Positions 31,337 through 39,581 of a stretch of 64,000 nt of DNA are shown in pieces. Position 1 is the first letter of the stretch. Every line of letters begins with the position of its first letter. The notes below the pieces were generated by a model. That model was not told the DNA's origin and did not search any database. It was given only the letters and a program-made list of their open reading frames with translations. Location of the stretch: assembly GCA_029881435.1 (NCBI GenBank), contig JAOUMR010000006.1, positions 1 through 64,000 on the forward strand. Direction: 5' to 3'. Made by a program: the position numbers and the translations under genes. Source of the DNA: Nitrospira sp. GTDB lineage: Bacteria; Nitrospirota; Nitrospiria; Nitrospirales; Nitrospiraceae.

Positions 31337-32890
31337 TCATCCTCTTCTCATCCAGGTGAACAACTTCACCAGGATATTCTTCGTACCCTGTGAGAAGTGC
31401 GCCTTGCGCCAAAGATTGACGACTTTTTTGTTTACCTCGGCCTGGGTGGGATAGGGATGGATTGTACTGGCTACTATTTTGGCTCCTCCTGCTTTCATAG
31501 CGACGGAGAACTCGCTGATCATGTCGCCGGCATGACGTGCGACGATCGTCGCCCCCAGGATCTTGTCAGTCCCCTTTTGGATGTGAACCCGTGCAAACCC
31601 TTCCTCGTCTCCATCGAGAATGGCCCGATCGACCTCGTCGAGTTTGTAGGTATAGGTTTCCACTTCGAGACCCTTTCCCTTGGCATCCTTCTCGTACATG
31701 CCGACGTGAGCAATTTCCGGATCGGTGAAGGTGCACCATGGCATATTCAAAGACTCGACACTGGCGTACCCCAAGCCGAGGGGATGAGGAAAGAGGGCAT
31801 TCTGAATGACGATTTGAGCCATCGCGTCGGCGGCATGTGTAAACTTGTATCGCGAGCAGATATCGCCCGCCGCGTAGATCATGGGATTCGTCGTTTGCAG
31901 CTTCGCATTGACCTTGATTCCGTTCCTATCGTAGTCCACCCCCACGGCTTCCAACCCAATCCCCTCTACATTCGGCGTGCGTCCCACTCCAACAAGGATT
32001 TCATCAACGGTGACATCGTACTGTTGACCATGTGAATCGATTGTTAGGCGTTTGCCAGCAGCGGTCTTCTCCACATGCAAGTCCTTCCCGCAGCAGAGTA
32101 GCGTCACTCCATCTCGAACCATCGCGTGCTCTACAATGTCTGCAACATCTCGATCCTCATTTGGCATGATGCCGTGTGTGGTCTCGATGAGATAAACGTG
32201 GCTTCCGAACCGAGCGAATGACTGCGCCAGTTCACAGCCAATAGGACCGGCACCAATCACACCGATGCGTTGCGGCAGCTCGGTCAGTGAAAAGACGGTT
32301 TCATTCGTCAGATAGCCAGCCTCCTCCAGGCCAGGGGTGTTCGGGACTGAGGCTCGTGCCCCAGTGCAGACGGCGGCTTTCGCAAATGTCAGGATTCGAT
32401 CGCCAGCAGGACCAACGACTTGGATCGTATCGGCACCGAGGAACCGTCCACTGCCGACATAGACATCGACTCCAAGTTGTGCATAGCGATGGACAGAATC
32501 GTTCTGGCTAATACGTGCCCGCAGTCGTCGCATCCTTGCCATCACAGCGCCGAAATCGTATTTCACACCAGGCGGGATTTGCAGGCCAAACTCTGTTGCT
32601 TTTCGCAAATCTGCCCACGCTCTCGCGGCTCGGATCACACCTTTGGATGGCACACACCCGACATTCAAACAGTCGCCGCCCATCAGGTGTTTTTCGATTA
32701 AGGCGACTTTCGCTCCGAGACTTGCGGCCACGACCGCCGTGATCAAGCCCGCAGTTCCAGCACCGATCACCACGATGTTGTACCGACCGGTCGGTTTCGG
32801 GTTGACCCAGTCGGAAGGATGCACATTGGCGACAAGCTGTCGGTTGTATTCATCGTCAGGACGGACCAGATGCTGATCAGGCTCAGTCAT
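31337..32890 (-). CDS. FAD-dependent disulfide reductase (MerA/dihydrolipoamide dehydrogenase-like)
   Basis: A class I pyridine-nucleotide-disulfide oxidoreductase: FAD-binding GAGTAGLITAVVAASLGAKV, the redox-active CxxxxC in GGDCLNVGCVPSK, NAD(P)-binding GAGPIGCELAQSFARFG, the second FAD motif YAAGDICSRYKFTHAA and a C-terminal dimer domain with the catalytic His-Glu (HPYPTQAE). It lacks an N-terminal heavy-metal domain and the C-terminal vicinal Cys of true mercuric reductases, so the annotation mercuric reductase would be misleading. ATG 32890 has AAGGA eight bases upstream. The pairing with a TVP38 protein is recurrent, and fused forms are known. Confidence 0.9.
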   Translation of the reverse strand: MTEPDQHLVRPDDEYNRQLVANVHPSDWVNPKPTGRYNIVVIGAGTAGLITAVVAASLGAKVALIEKHLMGGDCLNVGCVPSKGVIRAARAWADLRKATEFGLQIPPGVKYDFGAVMARMRRLRARISQNDSVHRYAQLGVDVYVGSGRFLGADTIQVVGPAGDRILTFAKAAVCTGARASVPNTPGLEEAGYLTNETVFSLTELPQRIGVIGAGPIGCELAQSFARFGSHVYLIETTHGIMPNEDRDVADIVEHAMVRDGVTLLCCGKDLHVEKTAAGKRLTIDSHGQQYDVTVDEILVGVGRTPNVEGIGLEAVGVDYDRNGIKVNAKLQTTNPMIYAAGDICSRYKFTHAADAMAQIVIQNALFPHPLGLGYASVESLNMPWCTFTDPEIAHVGMYEKDAKGKGLEVETYTYKLDEVDRAILDGDEEGFARVHIQKGTDKILGATIVARHAGDMISEFSVAMKAGGAKIVASTIHPYPTQAEVNKKVVNLWRKAHFSQGTKNILVKLFTWMRRG

Positions 32891-32959
32891 TGCGGCGATC
32901 CTTGAGATAGGCTGAATGATCATAGGGTGTCACCATTCTTTGTGTACCGTCAATCGGTG

Positions 32960-33697
32960 TCATTGGGAGGATTGTGCCATGTATTTCTTGTAGAGCACCG
33001 GCATCAACGCAAGAAGTCCCAGCAACACAAAGGCTGCGATCACATTGGGCGATGCGATTTCTTTCAAGGAATTGATGGTACCCAGTTGTCGCCCCGCATA
33101 GGCGTAGACAAACGAGCCGGGAATGATTCCGATCGCCGTGGCTGCGACATACGTCCCGACGCTCACGCGTGTGAGGCCCGACACAAGGTTCACGATGAAA
33201 AATGGAAACAAGGGGATCAGTCGCAGGGTCAACAGGTAACTGAAGGCGTTCTTGGCGAATCCTTCTTGGAACGGCCCCAGCCATTTCCCGAATTTCTGTT
33301 CCACGGTGTCCCGTAGCAAATACCGTGCAGTTAGAAACGCCACGGTTGCTCCGGTTGTCGCTCCGACATTCACAAACACAGTCGCCAAGCCAGCGCCAAA
33401 CAAGAAGCCGCCTGCCAACGTGAGGATGACCGCCCCTGGCAGCGACAACCCTGCCACCATTGCGTAGGTCCCGATAAAAATAGCCACAGCCGCCACAACG
33501 TTCGCATCTGTGAACGCCAATAAGCTGTCCCTATTTTCTTTTAGCACGGTCAGCGATAAGAACCGTCCGAGATCGAAATAGAAAAACGCTCCAACAGCCG
33601 CGGCGATAACAAGGACGATAACAATTTTGCCAGCATTCGAACTGTTGGATTCAGGGTGATTCGAGAGCTGCGTCATGGCGATATCCTGCGGTATCAT
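32960..33697 (-). CDS. TVP38/TMEM64 (VTT domain) membrane protein
   Basis: Five or six membrane helices and the SNARE-associated/VTT core: GLSLPGAVILTLAGGFLFG, the FGKWLGPFQEGFAKN amphipathic loop, LRLIPLFPFFIVNLVSGL and GIIPGSFVYAYAG. Proteins of this DedA-like superfamily are thought to flip or transport lipids. ATG 33697 follows GAGGAG; the track start 35 residues earlier lacks support. First gene of the operon with the FAD disulfide reductase and DUF3047 protein, so the three probably act together at the membrane. Confidence 0.88.
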   Translation of the reverse strand: MIPQDIAMTQLSNHPESNSSNAGKIVIVLVIAAAVGAFFYFDLGRFLSLTVLKENRDSLLAFTDANVVAAVAIFIGTYAMVAGLSLPGAVILTLAGGFLFGAGLATVFVNVGATTGATVAFLTARYLLRDTVEQKFGKWLGPFQEGFAKNAFSYLLTLRLIPLFPFFIVNLVSGLTRVSVGTYVAATAIGIIPGSFVYAYAGRQLGTINSLKEIASPNVIAAFVLLGLLALMPVLYKKYMAQSSQ

Positions 33698-33919
33698 GGG
33701 GGCTCCTCTTCGTTGTGTCAATGCGCTAGACGGTTCGGTGTTTTGTCGGGCGAGATTGCCAAATCTTACGTGCTTTGTGAAAACTGACACCTGAGCTCCC
33801 ATTGGGACTATATTGGGGAGAGAACTTCAGCTCGTCTGAATTCCGCCGCAACCACCACCACCTAGAAAGGAGTTGCCAGATTGGCTGGAATTCTCGTAGT
33901 CTGTCAGAAGGAGATCACA

Positions 33920-34564
33920 ATGGATGAATCGAGCAGACTGACCAGGACCAAAGAACAGTGGGCAAAGGCTCGGCGGGGTGGAGAAGAACGAGAAGTCTTT
34001 TATGAAGGCGATGATCGATTACCTCCAGGCCAACACCTCGTCGACAATTTTCCTGTGCTGGACCTAGGCTTCAAGCCGGAGCTTCCATTAAGTGAATGGA
34101 CGCTCAGTATCGGCGGGTTTGTTGCTGAGCCCATGACATGGACCTGGGAGCAATTCTTGGCACAGCCCCAAGTCAAAAATCGGTCGGATTTCCATTGTGT
34201 CACGTCATGGAGCCGTTACGACAACGATTGGGAAGGTGTCAGCTTCAAGCACCTCATCGCGCTTTTGAAACCGCTCTCACTTGCACGATTTGTCTTGTTC
34301 AAGTCCTACGACGACTACACCACGAACCTACCGCTTGATGCCTGTGACGATGACGATGTGTTGCTCGCCCATAGCTGGAACGGCAAACCGCTCTCCCGAG
34401 AACATGGCGGGCCGGTTCGTGTGATCGTTCCCAAACGGTATGCATGGAAGGGAGCGAAGTGGGTGAAGGAGATTACCTTTTCAGATCGGGATGAAAAGGG
34501 GTTCTGGGAAGTTCGTGGCTACTCCAACACAGCGTTTCCCTGGAAGAACGATCGTTACGGTTAA
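33920..34564 (+). CDS. Sulfite-oxidase-type molybdopterin protein (YuiH-like)
   Basis: A 214-residue cytoplasmic protein consisting of one oxidoreductase molybdopterin domain: WTLSIGGFV, the Moco-ligand Cys in FHCVTSWSRYDNDWEGV, the PKRYAWKGAKWVKEI strand and the FWEVRGYSN C-terminus. It has no Tat signal and no dimerisation domain, like YuiH of Bacillus. ATG 33920 has AAGGAG six bases upstream; the track's TTG start adds 13 residues. The substrate is unknown. It is divergent from the TVP38 operon and converges with ydbL. Confidence 0.88.
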   Translation: MDESSRLTRTKEQWAKARRGGEEREVFYEGDDRLPPGQHLVDNFPVLDLGFKPELPLSEWTLSIGGFVAEPMTWTWEQFLAQPQVKNRSDFHCVTSWSRYDNDWEGVSFKHLIALLKPLSLARFVLFKSYDDYTTNLPLDACDDDDVLLAHSWNGKPLSREHGGPVRVIVPKRYAWKGAKWVKEITFSDRDEKGFWEVRGYSNTAFPWKNDRYG

Positions 34565-34578
34565 CCGTTATTTTTTTA
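34550..34578 (+). terminator. Possible weak terminator
   Basis: ACGG-TTAA-CCGT followed by TATTTTTTTA at the end of the molybdopterin gene. The stem is only four or five bp, and the T-run also codes the Lys-Lys end of the convergent ydbL gene, so the call is weak. Confidence 0.3.
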
Positions 34579-34903
34579 TCCAGCCGCCCGGACCTTCGAC
34601 GAAGTTTCCCGGTTTAGTGTTCTGAATGGCTTTTTCGCCTGCCAGTGTCTCTACCGCGGTCCGTGGCGTTCGGTTTTTCTTGGCAATATCCTCATATGCC
34701 TGCCGACGTTTTTGATTGATATCCGAGATTAGTGCTTGGGCGTCGGCATTGGGCGTATTGACCGCCCCAAGGTAGCCGTTGGTTCGTTCCCCGACCACCC
34801 CCATTGCTTTGGCTTCGTCCAGTGACAGTGCGGAAACCGGGGATGCCATCGTTGCCCATAGGATCGCAATACATGTTGCCATGACTAACCGCATTATCAA
34901 CAT
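34568..34903 (-). CDS. ydbL: YdbL-like periplasmic protein (DUF1318)
   Basis: A signal peptide (MRLVMATCIAILWATMASPVSA) is followed by the small DUF1318 domain: LSLDEAKAMGVVGERTNGYLG, then INQKRRQAYEDIAKKNRTP and GEKAIQNTKPGNFV. In E. coli ydbL follows ydbH and ynbE and is thought to help the inter-membrane bridge made by those two. The same gene order is seen here, with 15 bp to ynbE. Confidence 0.88.
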   Translation of the reverse strand: MLIMRLVMATCIAILWATMASPVSALSLDEAKAMGVVGERTNGYLGAVNTPNADAQALISDINQKRRQAYEDIAKKNRTPRTAVETLAGEKAIQNTKPGNFVEGPGGWIKK

Positions 34904-34918
34904 CGTTCCCTCCCGCAG

Positions 34919-35149
34919 CTAAAACAATCCGCTATCATTCGAGATGACTTCATCGAGATCTTTCTCTACTTTCAGTCGGATCTCATGATCAATCTTCACG
35001 TTGAGATTGATCGTAATCGGCTTGTCTGATGGAGCTACCTCGACACGTGGAGTACATGCGCCCAGGGTGGTGAGCAGAGCTCCCCACAGCAGCACTCCGG
35101 CACTGATCAGTCTCACGCGACTCCGCATATTGCGCCTCATGATGGTCAT
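34919..35149 (-). CDS. ynbE: YnbE-like outer-membrane lipoprotein
   Basis: A 76-residue lipoprotein with lipobox (LLTTLGAC) and the short conserved body TPRVEVAPSDKPITINLNVKIDHEIRLKVEKDLD. In E. coli YnbE sits in the outer membrane, extends the beta-taco groove of YdbH and completes a lipid path between the membranes. Its ATG overlaps the ydbH stop as ATGA. Confidence 0.9.
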   Translation of the reverse strand: MTIMRRNMRSRVRLISAGVLLWGALLTTLGACTPRVEVAPSDKPITINLNVKIDHEIRLKVEKDLDEVISNDSGLF

Positions 35150-37935
35150 AATCGTCCATACTTTCTCTCAATAGAGCCACGAATCTCATCAACCAGACGC
35201 AGACTCTTCAGGAGCGTGGGAATGTGTTCTTGCACGGTTAAATTGAAATGAATCGGCGGAGTATTCTTCAAATCCGGATTCTTCCCTTCGAGCCGAGCGC
35301 TCAGATCTAACATCCCCGTTTCTTCGTATTTCAGACCGACTCGTAAGAGTGTATAGTGAAAGTTGTTCAGCGCCTGTTCTACAAGCTGAAGTTGATGGCC
35401 TGATTCCGAGACATCTCTTGACGGTTCTGCTGCCGAGATATACCGCAACACTCCTCCCGGAGGTTGCGCCTCGATGCGACCATCTTTCACAATGACCCCG
35501 CTGGACGTGAAGGTCACAGGTACCGTCCCATTGAGCGTTCCAGTCCCATGAAGTCCCCGTTGCTGTTCCACGCTCAGAACTTTCGCAAGATCTAGTTTAT
35601 GTAAGAAGAACGTGCTTGAAAAGGGCGGCCTGTCTAAGTCTACCACAAGACCAGGGTTCGTGACCCGTCCTCCGAGCACGTCGCATCCAAAATCTTTTAC
35701 ATCGATGACGGGCAACGTATTTGCGAATGGCCATCGGATCTGGTATAGAGCTGCCAGATTGGATATTTCAAGGCCGCTGCGCATCGATGTCACGACGATG
35801 GCGGCCGGTTGAATCATGGCAACTGCATCAGCTTCGTCCATGTGCAGAGCCATCGTGGTACTGAGACCCTTCACAACATAGTCCGAGTAGTATCCCGACA
35901 GTTTTTCCGCCACGACCTTGGCATCGGTTGAGGTGATTTTCATTCCGCTCATTGAGTTGCCGAAGTCGCCGGACCAGGACGCATCAGCCGTGACGCTGAA
36001 TGTACCTTCGACGATATCTGTCGATGGAGGGAGTCCCGTGATGATGTTGCTCAGCCGACCTTCGGCATCGTTAAACGTGAGCGGACCAATTGTCCCGTGG
36101 AACATCCCCGATTTCCCTTGCAGTGGCTGTTCGATCCTTCCCGTCATAAATTCGGCCTGTGTCGGCAGATCAATACGAAGGTTGGCATTGATCTTGGTCT
36201 GATCTGCAGCAAACTGAACGGCCCACGTACTTGGTGACATGGCCCAAGCGCTTGAATTCAGGCGTACGCCATCGACTGATACCGTCCCTTCCGCCTGCCA
36301 TTCAGATCCTCTGGTTTTCATGTGCTCGAAACGCAGGAGGCCTTGACTGGTGTGAACATTCCGACCGTTTATCGTAACAGTGGGTGCATGCACGGTCGCG
36401 ATCATCGGTCCTCCGTCACAATGCAGCGCCGTCAGATTGCAGTCAACCGTCATCGGCTCCAAAAGCTGTAGCGTGAGACCTGGAATGTGTGTCGTCCCTC
36501 TTTCGATCTGCTTCATTGTCACTGAAGACTGAGGCAACAGCACTCCCTCTATCTGCGTGCTGCTCATTTTCACGGTGCCTCGAACACCTCCCATCGCTTC
36601 TTTGGCCGAGAAGACTTCAGTGACGGCTTTTGGAAGGGCTCCCTCCAGATCATAGGTTCCTTCGGCCAGGACCAACTCATGGCCCACCCCCTCAGCACGG
36701 GTGGATTGGAATTGTGCGACCAATGAGCCCAAGCTCTGACCATAAGTGACAAGCAGCGGGCCCTGAACGATCATTCGAATGGGCGTTTCTCTCCAGTATA
36801 AAGTCCCTTGCACGGGTTTCGTATTTTCCATCCGTACGGGTTGATCACCATCAGGAAGAATCAATCGAATCATCTCAGGGATGATCTGCGGTTGGGTGTT
36901 GACAGTCGCTGTCAGTAGAACACCAGGACTCAGAGACCATTCGAGCTGAGAGGCATTCCCTCCAAATGTTCCCTCATACGCAATGGCGATATCCTTCGCA
37001 ACCTCCTTCAGACCTGGCAGTGTGGCATTGACTCGAACAGTGCCTTCCACATGTGTTTGTGCATCCTGCTTGAGAGCACTGAGGGTGGTATCTGTGTCGG
37101 CCTGTCCAGCCCAATCGATTGCTACGTGGCCTGTCACTTTTCCCAGTTCTGGGCCGATAGGGACCAATAGTGCGATAAATGGAGCGAGTTCCTGTACGTT
37201 GACCTGTAGACGTCCGGTGATCTGAATCTGTGAGCCGCTTGGATGGGCCTGCGACTGCCATGCCACTATCGGTGTTGCTTGCGGCCGTTGGGATGCCAAG
37301 ATTGCCGACCACGTGCTGGCAGAATTCCCCACGACCACCAGTCCATACGAGGCCGTATCAAGGCCTCGAAACGATAAACGACCGCCTAACTCTGCGCCAC
37401 TGTACGTCAAGCTTCCGGTAATCGTGACCCTACGGAGGGGGCCGGTCGCTTGCTCGCGAAAGATGGTGAGATGATCAAGCTGCAAAACATCGAATGGGAG
37501 AATCGGCAAACTTCGTAAGAGATCACCGGCTGTAAGCCAACTCCAGGGTGGCTGTTCGTGATCGGGCTGGTTGACATGTCTGCTGTCTTCGTTGAATGAT
37601 CCCATTGAGGGAGCATTCAGCACCTGAACGGCTGCGTCTCGAAGCACAATGCGGCTCACGCGGCCTTGAAGCAACTGAGACAGGTCATATCGGAGTTCCG
37701 CGTTCATCACCGAGACAATCAATCGCTCCCCATTCAAATCTTCCTGGAATGAGACGACGGGGATGTGCAGTTGTTTCCATCCGGGATAACCCAATTGCAG
37801 AATCACATGGCTATATCCGCGGTTACGAAGGCCTTCTGCCAGAAGATAGGACGCTCCCAACGGCAGCAGAAGATAGCAGCCAATGATGACGACTAGTCCA
37901 AATAGTACGGCGACCTGGTATCGTTGAGTCAGCAT
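35146..37935 (-). CDS. ydbH: YdbH family AsmA-like inter-membrane lipid transport protein
   Basis: A 929-residue protein with one N-terminal inner-membrane helix (VAVLFGLVVIIGCYLLLPLGASYLL) and a long periplasmic beta-rich body. The C-terminal part (IDVKDFGCDVLGGRVTNPGLVVDLD, ARLEGKNPDLKNTPPIHFNLTVQEHIP) matches the YdbH/dicarboxylate-transport family (PF11739). YdbH, TamB and YhdP are AsmA-like proteins that carry phospholipids to the outer membrane in E. coli. The length is close to that of E. coli YdbH (about 880). It starts an operon ydbH-ynbE-ydbL with overlapping or tightly spaced genes. Confidence 0.9.
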   Translation of the reverse strand: MLTQRYQVAVLFGLVVIIGCYLLLPLGASYLLAEGLRNRGYSHVILQLGYPGWKQLHIPVVSFQEDLNGERLIVSVMNAELRYDLSQLLQGRVSRIVLRDAAVQVLNAPSMGSFNEDSRHVNQPDHEQPPWSWLTAGDLLRSLPILPFDVLQLDHLTIFREQATGPLRRVTITGSLTYSGAELGGRLSFRGLDTASYGLVVVGNSASTWSAILASQRPQATPIVAWQSQAHPSGSQIQITGRLQVNVQELAPFIALLVPIGPELGKVTGHVAIDWAGQADTDTTLSALKQDAQTHVEGTVRVNATLPGLKEVAKDIAIAYEGTFGGNASQLEWSLSPGVLLTATVNTQPQIIPEMIRLILPDGDQPVRMENTKPVQGTLYWRETPIRMIVQGPLLVTYGQSLGSLVAQFQSTRAEGVGHELVLAEGTYDLEGALPKAVTEVFSAKEAMGGVRGTVKMSSTQIEGVLLPQSSVTMKQIERGTTHIPGLTLQLLEPMTVDCNLTALHCDGGPMIATVHAPTVTINGRNVHTSQGLLRFEHMKTRGSEWQAEGTVSVDGVRLNSSAWAMSPSTWAVQFAADQTKINANLRIDLPTQAEFMTGRIEQPLQGKSGMFHGTIGPLTFNDAEGRLSNIITGLPPSTDIVEGTFSVTADASWSGDFGNSMSGMKITSTDAKVVAEKLSGYYSDYVVKGLSTTMALHMDEADAVAMIQPAAIVVTSMRSGLEISNLAALYQIRWPFANTLPVIDVKDFGCDVLGGRVTNPGLVVDLDRPPFSSTFFLHKLDLAKVLSVEQQRGLHGTGTLNGTVPVTFTSSGVIVKDGRIEAQPPGGVLRYISAAEPSRDVSESGHQLQLVEQALNNFHYTLLRVGLKYEETGMLDLSARLEGKNPDLKNTPPIHFNLTVQEHIPTLLKSLRLVDEIRGSIERKYGRL

Positions 37936-38039
37936 GAATCGCTCTCTTCTAGAGAGCTACTCGGTGGTACTGTGGCAATGGTTCTCGGGCAAATGCACAG
38001 GCTCTGTCAAGAGGTCCAAACGGCTCTGACCTAGGACAA

Positions 38040-38055
38040 GGCCCAATCGGGCCTC
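38040..38055. terminator. GC-rich hairpin downstream of the DUF3565 gene
   Basis: AGGCCC-AATC-GGGCCT, a six-bp perfect stem between the DUF3565 gene and ydbH (both minus strand). No long U-run follows, so it may be a rho-assisted terminator or incidental. Confidence 0.35.
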
Positions 38056-38185
38056 CCTCAAGCCATCAGATTCGAGATCACATGATCGTCTGATCACCGT
38101 TCCGTACAATACATATGCGGAAAGAAGAGCTTCTTATGCAACACCTATTATTTTTCCTATCCACTTTCTTAAGGAAGGCCAATGA

Positions 38186-38413
38186 CTACGGGAGTGTCTG
38201 CTGTGGGAGTAGAGGCGTGTTCGAACTTGGTTCCTCGCATTTCTTGCAATTGAGATACGTACCGAGATGCTCTTCGCGTCCGGCAGCGCCAACCACCCAT
38301 GGACGATTGATAAACGGTGGCTGATGTCGCACATGCTGTCCATGGCCGCAGGCCAACTCAGCCACCCAGTCTCCGTATTCGTCTTGGTGATACCCAGTGA
38401 TCGCTTGGTGCAT
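38186..38413 (-). CDS. DUF3565 small protein
   Basis: A 75-residue protein whose N-terminal 60 residues carry the DUF3565 pattern AITGYHQDEYGDWVAELACGHGQHVRHQPP, NRPWV, and a C-terminal CKKC. The CGHxxHxRH and CxxC pairs look like a zinc site. Function unknown. The gene is easily missed because it is short and a longer shadow ORF (38267..38668) runs opposite. No clear Shine-Dalgarno. Confidence 0.85.
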   Translation of the reverse strand: MHQAITGYHQDEYGDWVAELACGHGQHVRHQPPFINRPWVVGAAGREEHLGTYLNCKKCEEPSSNTPLLPQQTLP

Positions 38414-38513
38414 ATACCAGTACGTGTTCTATTGAAGGAATCGATCGAGGCTGCTCAACATGCAGCTCAGACTCATGACTGGTCCATTGTCAATGTCATA
38501 ACTGCCAGCGCAT

Positions 38514-38969
38514 CTAGCGTTTTACAAACGGCAGTTCAGGACGCTGAGCAGAGGAGAAATACCTCCATTGCTTTTCCTCATCCTGATCAAAGCTTCCAAG
38601 GAATATCACCTCTCGATCGAGATGCCGAAACTCTGAGAGACTTGTTCGACACGTCTGGGCATCAATGACTCGCGCATCAAACTGTCCCACGACATACACC
38701 ATGCCCTTGGCAGCCTGATACACATTTCGCCTTCCTGCGTAGCCGGTATCAGGAAACAACTCGGTTGAGGACGAACACCCTTCGGCTCCGCTGATATTCA
38801 TGGTGAGATTGAAACGCTGGAGGAATGGGTCGGTCGCCATCCTAACGATTGTCAACCGAAGTCTCGCAGAGGGGATGTCTGCTGATGCAGGCTCAGGCGT
38901 ATTACTATTGCACCCTATGCACAGCAGTAGCACGCTCCCAATGATAAGCAGACCTGCTGGTGTGCTCAC
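38514..38969 (-). CDS. Putative lipoprotein, function unknown
   Basis: A lipobox (VLLLCIGC) follows a short hydrophobic signal. The mature part is about 130 residues, beta-rich (LRLTIVRMATDPFLQRFNLTMNISG), with two further Cys that could form a disulfide. No family recognised. Its ATG overlaps the stop of the HbpS-like gene (ATGA), so the two are translated together. Confidence 0.78.
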   Translation of the reverse strand: MSTPAGLLIIGSVLLLCIGCNSNTPEPASADIPSARLRLTIVRMATDPFLQRFNLTMNISGAEGCSSSTELFPDTGYAGRRNVYQAAKGMVYVVGQFDARVIDAQTCRTSLSEFRHLDREVIFLGSFDQDEEKQWRYFSSAQRPELPFVKR

Positions 38970-39514
38970 TGTGCCGTAGGCACCTTGGGAGCCGCACCAA
39001 TCGCATCAAGGCCTTTCTGAGCGCAGGCATCATCCAGGTGGGTACCCGGTGCTCCACCGACGCCAATCCCTCCAACCACTTCCCCTCCGATTTCAATCGG
39101 AAGCCCACCACCCAAAATCAGAATCTCGCCATTCATGTCTCGAAGAGCCTGCAGCGTGGGAGCTTTTGCGATCAGCTCAGCTAATTCGCTCGTGGTGCGG
39201 CGCACACTCGCCGCCGTATAGGCTTTCTTTCGGCTGCTATCGACCGTATGTGGCCCCGCTCCATCAGCACGTCCCATTGCGCGAAGGACGCCGGCACGAT
39301 CCGCGATGGAAACGCTTACTCGATATCCATCTTTTTTACAGGCATCGACGGCCGCTTGAATTGCCGTATTGGCAAGGCCAAGTGGCAACTGAGATTCTTT
39401 CAGTAGTCCATCAGCAGCCCCAACGTGAGGTGTATCGAGACTCCATGTCACGCATGCCAACATGCCGACTACGAAGAGTCGACTCAATTGTACCTGTCTG
39501 AGCGACTGTGTCAT
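38966..39514 (-). CDS. Secreted HbpS/GlcG-family protein
   Basis: A signal peptide (LFVVGMLACVTWSLDTPHVGA) and one GlcG/HbpS domain (PF03928): LANTAIQAAVDACKKDGYRVSVSIADRAGVLRAMGR, KKAYTAASVRRTT and GGLPIEIGGEVVGGIGVGGAPG. HbpS of Streptomyces binds haem or iron outside the cell and modulates a sensor kinase; other members have no known role. ATG 39514 has GGAGGT six bases upstream, so the nine extra residues of the track are not translated. First gene of a pair with the lipoprotein. Confidence 0.87.
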   Translation of the reverse strand: MTQSLRQVQLSRLFVVGMLACVTWSLDTPHVGAADGLLKESQLPLGLANTAIQAAVDACKKDGYRVSVSIADRAGVLRAMGRADGAGPHTVDSSRKKAYTAASVRRTTSELAELIAKAPTLQALRDMNGEILILGGGLPIEIGGEVVGGIGVGGAPGTHLDDACAQKGLDAIGAAPKVPTAQ

Positions 39515-39581
39515 CTGGCGACCTCCGATCTTCGTGCTCACACTACGGCTGCAGGGGAAATGCTGTCAAGAGTGCGGTAGG

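Noticed and set aside
31337-32890. Mercuric reductase (merA) assignment
   Set aside because: The CxxxxC site fits the wide family, but the N-terminal metal domain and C-terminal Cys pair of MerA are missing and no mer genes are near.
38267-38668. Plus-strand ORF of 133 aa
   Set aside because: It runs opposite the DUF3565 gene and the 3' end of the lipoprotein gene, both of which have family or signal features.
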